From: Amycolatopsis sp. 195334CR
GTDB taxonomy: Bacteria > Actinomycetota > Actinomycetes > Mycobacteriales > Pseudonocardiaceae
NCBI RefSeq assembly: GCF_017309385.1
Contig: NZ_JAFJMJ010000001.1
Location: 4,092,001-4,156,000 of the forward strand
DNA length: 64,000 bases
Reading direction: 5' to 3'
Program-made: the position numbers and the translations under genes
Notes under the pieces: model-generated
What the model saw: only the letters and a program-made list of their open reading frames with translations
Database searches by the model: none
Told to the model about the DNA's origin: nothing
Shown here: positions 59,452 to 64,000 of the stretch, one piece after another
How the letters are laid out: every line of letters starts with the position of its first letter
How positions within the stretch are numbered: the stretch's first letter is position 1

Positions 59452-60457
59452 GACGGCGACCCGGCAGCAGGCCGCGCCCGTGGCGGCGTCCCGGCGGCGG
59501 CAGCTGCCCCGGCTGCGCGAACTGGCCCTGCTGCCCGCGTTCGGCGTGCTGCTGGTGGTCGGCGGGCTGGTCAACGACCGGTTCCTCACCGCGGACAACC
59601 TGATCAGCATTCTCGGCGCGTCGGCCGCGCTGGCGCTGGTGGTGCTCGGCGAGTCCCTCGTGCTGATCTCCGGCAAGTTCGACCTGTCGCTGGAATCGAC
59701 CGTCGGCATCGCGCCGGTGCTCGGCGCCATGCTGGTCATCCCGGCGGTGGCGGCCGGGTTCGGCACCGAGCTGCCCACCCCGGTCGGGCTGCTGGTGATC
59801 GTGCTGGTCGGCGCGGCGATCGGCGCCTTCAACGGGTTCCTGATCGTGAAGTTGCAGCTCAACGCGTTCATCGTGACGCTGGCGATGCTGATCGTGCTGC
59901 GGGGCGTGCTGGTCGGGCTGACCGAGGGCAAGACGCTGTTCGAGATGCCGGACGCGTTCTTCGCGCTGGCCACGGAGACCTTCCTCGGCCTGCCCGCGTC
60001 GGTGTGGTTGGCCGCGGCGGCCTACGCGATCACCGGGTTCGTGCTGCGGTACCACCGGGTCGGCCGCGCCCTGTACGCGATCGGCGGCAACCGCGACGCC
60101 GCGCGGGCGGCGGGCATCCGGGTCGACCGGATCTCGTGGCTGGTCTTCGTGGTGGCCGGCGCGCTCGCTTCGCTCGGCGGGCTGGTGATGACCGGGTACG
60201 TCGGCGCGATCAACGCCAACCAGGGCGACGGCATGATCTTCACCGTGTTCGCCGCCGCGGTGATCGGCGGGATCTCCCTGGACGGCGGGCGCGGCACCAT
60301 GTTCGGCGCGCTGACCGGGGTGCTGCTGCTGGCGGTGGTGGAGAACCTGCTGACGCTGGCGCAGGTGCCCTCGTTTTGGATCCAGGCGCTCTACGGCGGC
60401 ATCATCCTGATCGCGCTGATGATCGCGCGGTTCACCGGTGGGAAACCGCAGACGTGA
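59444..60457 (+). CDS. Sugar ABC transporter permease (RbsC type)
   Basis: A 337-residue permease with eight to ten hydrophobic segments, VVLGESLVLISGKFDLSLES (family motif near residue 70) and YAIGGNRDAARAAGIRVDRI, the ATPase-contact loop. It completes the RbsABC-type importer. A GC-rich hairpin follows its stop. Confidence 0.93.
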   Translation: MTETATRQQAAPVAASRRRQLPRLRELALLPAFGVLLVVGGLVNDRFLTADNLISILGASAALALVVLGESLVLISGKFDLSLESTVGIAPVLGAMLVIPAVAAGFGTELPTPVGLLVIVLVGAAIGAFNGFLIVKLQLNAFIVTLAMLIVLRGVLVGLTEGKTLFEMPDAFFALATETFLGLPASVWLAAAAYAITGFVLRYHRVGRALYAIGGNRDAARAAGIRVDRISWLVFVVAGALASLGGLVMTGYVGAINANQGDGMIFTVFAAAVIGGISLDGGRGTMFGALTGVLLLAVVENLLTLAQVPSFWIQALYGGIILIALMIARFTGGKPQT

Positions 60458-60461
60458 GCGG

Positions 60462-60482
60462 GCCGGGCGCCGCCCGCCCGGC
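60462..60482. terminator. GC-rich hairpin after the permease gene
   Basis: GCCGGGCG (60462-60469) and CGCCCGGC (60475-60482) form a perfect 8-bp stem with a 5-base loop, 5 bp after the permease stop. It could end the fucose-type operon. The regulator gene converges from the other side, 81 bp away. Confidence 0.5.
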
Positions 60483-60563
60483 GGCGGCGCTTCGGCCGGT
60501 GCGGGCGGATGGGGCAGGCTGCCCGGCGGTGGTGCTCCAGCCGGTGCGGGCCGCCCAACCCGC

Positions 60564-61256
60564 TCAGGCGGGGTGCTCCGCGGTGCCCAGCGCGTTGCGC
60601 AGCCACTGCTCCACCCCGGCCACGTGCACGGTGGCCCACGAGCGCGCGAGTTCCGGCTCGCGGGCGGCGATGGCCTCGTAGATGGCGGTGTGCTGCTCCC
60701 TGGTCTTCGCGACCGCGCCCTCCTGGGTGAGGCCGCGCCAGATCCGGGCGCGGGTGGTCGGCCCGGACAGGCTGTCCAGCAGGGAGCACAGCACCGGGTT
60801 GCCGGACCCGTCGGCGATCTTGCGGTGGAAGGCGAGGTCGTTGGCCACCAGCGCTTCCACCGTCGGCGCGTCCTCCAGTTCGTCGAGCAGCCTGCGCAAC
60901 TCGGTGATGTCGGCCTCGGCCATGTGCTGCGCGGCCAGCGCGGTCGCCGCGGGCTCGAGGATCCGGCGCACGGCGAGGAAGTCGAGCACGGTGTCGTCGC
61001 GGTGGAAGTCGACCACGAAGGTCATCGCGTCCAGCAGCAGGTTCGGTTCGAGGCTGGTCACGTACGTGCCGTCGCCCTGGCGGACGTCGAGCACGCGGAT
61101 CAGGCACAGCGCCTTGACCGCCTCGCGCAGCGAACTACGGGACAGGCCGAGGCGCTGGGCCAGCTCCGCCTCCTTCGGCAGCCGGTCGCCGGGGGCCAGC
61201 TCGCCGGAGATGATCATGCCCTTGATCTTGTCGATGGCTTCGTCGGTGACCGGCAT
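60564..61256 (-). CDS. GntR-family regulator, FadR subfamily
   Basis: A 230-residue regulator. The winged helix has MPVTDEAIDKIKGMIISGEL, LPKEAELAQRLGLSRSSLRE and TYVTSLEPNLL. The FCD effector domain follows (VRRILEPAATALAAQHMAEA; LAFHRKIADGSGNPVLCSLL). The ATG at 61256 begins exactly at the family N-terminus. It is divergent from the mutarotase gene, with an ATCGGAT-like site between them that matches the one before the FAH gene, so it probably controls both operons in response to a sugar acid. Confidence 0.92.
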   Translation of the reverse strand: MPVTDEAIDKIKGMIISGELAPGDRLPKEAELAQRLGLSRSSLREAVKALCLIRVLDVRQGDGTYVTSLEPNLLLDAMTFVVDFHRDDTVLDFLAVRRILEPAATALAAQHMAEADITELRRLLDELEDAPTVEALVANDLAFHRKIADGSGNPVLCSLLDSLSGPTTRARIWRGLTQEGAVAKTREQHTAIYEAIAAREPELARSWATVHVAGVEQWLRNALGTAEHPA

Positions 61257-61279
61257 GGCGCGCCCCTCGATCCGTGCAA

Positions 61280-61290
61280 ACCTCGGATGT
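61280..61290. promoter_or_regulatory. ATCGGAT-like operator in the regulator/mutarotase divergent region
   Basis: ACCTCGGATGT matches the palindrome ACATCGGATGT (53961-53971) at 10 of 11 positions. It sits inside a wider AAAC-N7-GTTT dyad, with an ATCCG half-site 10 bp to its left. The location between starts at 61256 (-) and 61326 (+) fits regulation of both. Confidence 0.58.
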
Positions 61291-61325
61291 TTCGCTGCCC
61301 AGATAACCACGAAAGGAGGCGGCCG

Positions 61326-61652
61326 ATGGCGGTACCCCACCCCCAGCGCGTCGCGCTGCACACCCGGTTGAAGCCGGGCATGGAAGCGGAGTACGACCGC
61401 GTGCACGCGGCGATCCCGCCCGAGCTGAACGCGGCGCTGCGGGCCGCCGGGGTGCGCTCGTGGCGGATCTGGCGCCACGGCCTCGACCTCTTCCACGTGG
61501 TGGAGACCGACGACTACGCCGCGATGCGGCACGCGCTGCGCGAGCACCCGGCGAACGTGGCGTGGCAGGCGCGGATGGCCGAGCTGCTCGCCGTCGAGGA
61601 CGACTACTCGGGCAACGACTCGGGCCTCGGCCTGGTGTGGGAGCTGCCGTGA
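61326..61652 (+). CDS. L-rhamnose/L-fucose mutarotase (RhaM family)
   Basis: A 108-residue protein of the RhaM-type mutarotase family (PF05336): QRVALHTRLKPGMEAEYDRV, RSWRIWRHGLDLFHVVETDD and HPANVAWQARMAELL carry the conserved His/Tyr/Trp positions. It interconverts anomers of L-rhamnose or L-fucose so that the dehydrogenase receives the right form. AAAGGAGG lies 6 bases before the ATG. GTGA couples it to the aldo/keto reductase gene. Confidence 0.88.
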   Translation: MAVPHPQRVALHTRLKPGMEAEYDRVHAAIPPELNAALRAAGVRSWRIWRHGLDLFHVVETDDYAAMRHALREHPANVAWQARMAELLAVEDDYSGNDSGLGLVWELP

Positions 61653-62608
61653 AGTTCGGCAGGTGGGGGCTCGGCTGCGCGCAGCTCGGCAATCTCTACA
61701 CCGCGATCACCGACTCGGCCGCCGCCGCGACCGTCGAGCGGGCCTGGGTGGAGGGCGTCCGCTACTTCGACACCGCGCCGCACTACGGCCTCGGGCTGTC
61801 GGAACGGCGGCTCGGCGCCGCGCTGGCCGGGCTGCCCCGGTCCGAGTTCGTGGTGTCCACCAAGGTCGGCAGGCTGCTCGTGCCCGATCCCGCCGGCGCC
61901 GGGCGCCGCGACGACCAGGGCTTCGACGTGCCCGCCGCGTACCGCCGGGTCTGGGACTTCAGCCGGGACGGCGTGCGGCGGTCGCTGGAGGCGAGCCTGA
62001 CCCGGCTGGGCCTCGATCGGGTGGACGTCGTCTACGTCCACGACCCGGACGCGCACTTCGCGGCCGCGCTGGACGGGGCGGTGCCCGCGCTGGCCGAGCT
62101 GCGGGACCAGGGCGTGATCGGCGCGGTCGGGGTCGGCATGAACCAGGCCGCGATGCCCGCGGAGTTCGTCCGGCGCGCGGACCTCGACGTGGTGCTGGTG
62201 GCCGGCCGGTACACCCTGCTCGACCAGCCCGCGCTGGACGAGCTGCTGCCGTTGTGCGCGGACCGCGGGGTGGCGGTGGTCGCGGCCGGGGTGTTCAACG
62301 GCGGCATTCTCGCCACGCCGTCGCCGGGCACGATGTACGACTACGCCGAGGCCCCGCCGGAGCTGGTGGCCAGGGCGGAGCGGATCGCCCGGGTCTGCGC
62401 GCGCCACGGCGTGGAACTGCCGCAGGCGGCGATCGCGCTGCCCGCCGGGCACCCCGCGGTGACCTCGGTGCTGCTCGGCGCGCAGTCCCCGGCCCAGGTC
62501 AGCGCCAACCTGGCCAGGGCGCGGCGGCCGGTGCCCGCCGGGCTGTGGGCCGAGCTGACCGAGGCGGGGTTGCTCCGTCCGGACGCGGGCTCGCGGGCGG
62601 AGGTGTAG
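61649..62608 (+). CDS. Aldo/keto reductase, probable L-fucose (D-threo-aldose) 1-dehydrogenase
   Basis: A 319-residue AKR. The tetrad is visible: Asp/Tyr in YFDTAPHYGLGLSERRLG, Lys in VVSTKVGRLL, and His in VVYVHDPDAHF. GVGMNQAAMPAEFVRRADLD and ALPAGHPAVTSVLLGAQSP resemble L-fucose/D-threo-aldose dehydrogenases. It oxidises the sugar to its lactone, the first committed step of the pathway that the genes at 54-57 kb complete. The lactonase normally needed next is not in the window. The GTGA overlap fixes the start. Confidence 0.87.
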   Translation: MKFGRWGLGCAQLGNLYTAITDSAAAATVERAWVEGVRYFDTAPHYGLGLSERRLGAALAGLPRSEFVVSTKVGRLLVPDPAGAGRRDDQGFDVPAAYRRVWDFSRDGVRRSLEASLTRLGLDRVDVVYVHDPDAHFAAALDGAVPALAELRDQGVIGAVGVGMNQAAMPAEFVRRADLDVVLVAGRYTLLDQPALDELLPLCADRGVAVVAAGVFNGGILATPSPGTMYDYAEAPPELVARAERIARVCARHGVELPQAAIALPAGHPAVTSVLLGAQSPAQVSANLARARRPVPAGLWAELTEAGLLRPDAGSRAEV

Positions 62609-62656
62609 CAATCGGGGGAAGTGGGTAACACGCCGTCAGCGACCCAGCTTGATGGC

Positions 62657-62666
62657 GGAGGTGATC
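62657..62666 (+). promoter_or_regulatory. Extended perfect Shine-Dalgarno of whiB
   Basis: GGAGGTGATC is fully complementary to the conserved 3' end of 16S rRNA over 10 bases, and ends three bases before the ATG at 62670. It decides between this start and in-frame upstream starts at 62649 and 62652. Confidence 0.7.
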
Positions 62667-62669
62667 TTC

Positions 62670-62963
62670 ATGGCGGACACGTCTCGGCTCCCCGAGCCCG
62701 TCGCGGAGACTTGGGAGTGGCAGCGCAAGGGGAATTGCCGGAACTTCGACAGTTCGATGTTCTTCCACCCGGACGGGGAGCGCGGGTTCGCCCGTGCCGA
62801 TCGGGTGGCCAGGGCGAAGCAGATCTGTCAGAGCTGCCCGGTGATCGTGGAGTGCAGGCACCACGCGCTGACGGTGGAGGAACCGTTCGGCGTGTGGGGC
62901 GGGCTCGACGAGAGCGAACGGCGGGAGGCGATCGCGCGGCGGCGGCAGTTGCCGGTGGCCTGA
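62670..62963 (+). CDS. WhiB-family Fe-S transcription factor
   Basis: A 97-residue WhiB-like protein. The four cluster cysteines are C23, C53, C56 and C62 (GNCRNFDSSMFFHPDGERG; ICQSCPVIVECRHHAL), followed by the beta-turn motif EEPFGVWGGLDESERR and a basic tail RRRQLPVA. WhiB proteins bind a 4Fe-4S cluster and the primary sigma factor to control development or redox response. The subclass is not certain. Confidence 0.93.
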   Translation: MADTSRLPEPVAETWEWQRKGNCRNFDSSMFFHPDGERGFARADRVARAKQICQSCPVIVECRHHALTVEEPFGVWGGLDESERREAIARRRQLPVA

Positions 62964-62979
62964 TCGGGCCACGCGGTAG

Positions 62980-63438
62980 TCACTCCAGCGCCGCCGCCAG
63001 CACGGTGTAGGGCGGGATCCAGCCTCGGTCCAGCAGGAGCTTGTGCAGCTCCGAAACGGCCTCCGGGGAACCGCCGGCGAGTTTACGGGCCACCTCCACG
63101 AGGGCGGTTTCGAAGTCGCCGGTCAAGGATCCCGCCTCTTCCGTGCCTTCGTCCGCGGCCTGCTTGAGCAGTGACTCGAGCTGGTGGGTCTCCGCCTTCG
63201 CGGCGAGCTGGACGAGCAGGTCCGCCACCCGGTGCAGTTTCACGTTGTGCTGCTGCGACAACCGGATCAGCAGGCGGAAGGCCTGTTGCGGGGTGCAGCG
63301 GTGCGCCACCACGAGCACGCCCATCGCCTGTTCGATGGTGGCGCGGCTGCGCAGGGCGCGGCGGAGCCCGTCGAGTTCCGCCTGGAGTTCTTTCACCCGG
63401 CGCCGCAGTTCGTCGGCGCCTCGGTCTTCGGTGGTCAC
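62980..63438 (-). CDS. ANTAR-domain protein (RNA-binding antiterminator type)
   Basis: A 152-residue protein: an N-terminal coiled coil (ADELRRRVKELQAELDGLRR), an ANTAR domain (ATIEQAMGVLVVAHRCTPQQ; FRLLIRLSQQHNVKLHRVAD) near residues 35-90, and a helical C-terminus. ANTAR proteins bind paired RNA hairpins and prevent termination. No GAF or receiver domain is present. The GTG at 63438 is the last start before the coiled coil; the frame is open to 63546, so the protein may be up to 36 residues longer. It is divergent from a response regulator. Confidence 0.83.
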   Translation of the reverse strand: MTTEDRGADELRRRVKELQAELDGLRRALRSRATIEQAMGVLVVAHRCTPQQAFRLLIRLSQQHNVKLHRVADLLVQLAAKAETHQLESLLKQAADEGTEEAGSLTGDFETALVEVARKLAGGSPEAVSELHKLLLDRGWIPPYTVLAAALE

Positions 63439-63651
63439 CTCGCGTTGCCCGCCCCGCTCAGCGTGCGGGGAAACGTCGGCGGTGCATGGAGTGTTCTCCC
63501 CTCGGTCGGCAGGCGTGCTGGCTGACGAGGTGACGTGCGGGAGCACGGCACGCAGCGTCTCGCTGCGGCTGCTTGCTCAACCGCTTACCGGTCCAGCTTA
63601 AAGATCCCCGCGTCGGGCCTGGAATCGGGGTCCGGCCAGGCAGACTAGTCC

Positions 63652-64000
63652 GTGATTCTCGTGCAACTGGATGAGGACAAGCACGCTGTGGTGTCGCAGG
63701 GTGTTCGGGTGAATCCGGTGCGTGCGTTTCTTGTCGATGATCAGGAGTTGCTGGCGGAGGCGCTGGCGGCGAAGTTGTCCGCCGTGGGGGGCCTGCTGGT
63801 GGTCGGGCGGAGCTCGACCACCGACCCGGGCCTGGTCGATGCGGTGGCCCGGTCCCGGCCGCACGTGATCACCGTCGACATCCAGCCGGTGGGGCCGGCC
63901 ACCGCGAACCTCCTCGGCCGCCTGGGCGCGGCCGCCCCCGACGCCAGGATCGTGGTGCTGACGGGGTCGCACGACCCGGTGCAGGCGGTGGTCGCGGCGC
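63652..64000 (+). CDS. Response regulator, receiver domain (3' end outside window)
   Basis: An open frame running off the window end, 116 residues visible. VRAFLVDDQELLAEALAAKL has the acidic pocket (D29, D30), HVITVDIQP the phospho-acceptor aspartate (D76), and RIVVLTGSHD the conserved threonine strand. This is a receiver domain of the NarL/FixJ kind, probably followed by an HTH outside the window. The GTG at 63652 is the first in-frame start; a later GTG such as that at 63691 could also be used. Confidence 0.8.
   Translation, partial: MILVQLDEDKHAVVSQGVRVNPVRAFLVDDQELLAEALAAKLSAVGGLLVVGRSSTTDPGLVDAVARSRPHVITVDIQPVGPATANLLGRLGAAAPDARIVVLTGSHDPVQAVVAA

Overview
The window is high-GC actinobacterial DNA, most likely from the Pseudonocardiales (an Amycolatopsis-like organism). 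The evidence is many GTG starts, stop/start-coupled operons (ATGA, GTGA, TGATG), and typical actinobacterial families: WhiB, ANTAR, an EspR-like XRE regulator, a MAB_1171c-type membrane protein, a DUF5302 protein and valine dehydrogenase. The genus is inferred from gene content only. I saw no rRNA or tRNA gene, CRISPR array, insertion sequence or prophage.

Region 1 (1-19.9 kb) is catabolic. It opens with the C-terminal part of a FAD/Fe-S oxidoreductase, a phosphotransferase, a canonical kynureninase and mtnA. Next come a dicarboxylate-type transporter, a LysR regulator and a tartrate/D-malate dehydrogenase, tied together by shared LysR-type boxes. An eight-gene minus-strand operon (17116 down to 9041) then encodes an LLM flavoenzyme, an anthraniloyl-CoA-type monooxygenase/reductase, a creatininase-family hydrolase, an aryl-CoA ligase, an SDR, a crotonase, a Rid protein and an acyl-CoA dehydrogenase. 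Divergent from it is paaX-like regulator / tryptophan 2,3-dioxygenase / second kynureninase-like gene. Together these read as tryptophan to kynurenine to anthranilate to anthraniloyl-CoA to beta-oxidation-like degradation. No recognisable kynurenine formamidase is present.

Region 2 (19.9-31.3 kb) begins with a diguanylate cyclase carrying an insertion in its GGDEF motif. It is divergent from a tightly coupled XRE regulator / ImmA-IrrE metalloprotease / membrane protein / FAD monooxygenase operon. A hydrolase and FAD monooxygenase face a TetR gene across a duplicated 28-bp composite operator. Valine dehydrogenase coupled to a beta-lactamase-fold protein, a LysR with a long Pro/Ser/Ala tail, a Tat-exported metallo-hydrolase and a small DUF5302 protein follow.

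Region 3 (31.4-41.1 kb) has an exported protein with a G-x-Q pentad repeat, a GMC oxidoreductase and Baeyer-Villiger-type monooxygenase divergent from an AraC regulator (similar to mycobacterial mymA/virS), a carotenoid oxygenase, a TetR regulator, a Gln/Pro-rich membrane protein and a LacI regulator.

Region 4 (41.2-53.8 kb) has a sugar ABC importer with GH13 and GH99 enzymes, closed by a perfect 26-bp hairpin. After it come a VanW/YoaR-like cell-wall protein, a PHP phosphoesterase, two TetR genes, a saccharopine-dehydrogenase-like reductase, an SDR and a small secreted protein.

Region 5 (53.9-62.6 kb) looks like a non-phosphorylating L-fucose (6-deoxysugar) pathway: FAH-family hydrolase, fuconate dehydratase, SDR, RbsABC-type importer, FadR-type regulator, mutarotase and aldo/keto reductase. 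ATCGGAT-core operators occur at both promoter regions. The window ends with WhiB, an ANTAR protein and a partial response regulator.
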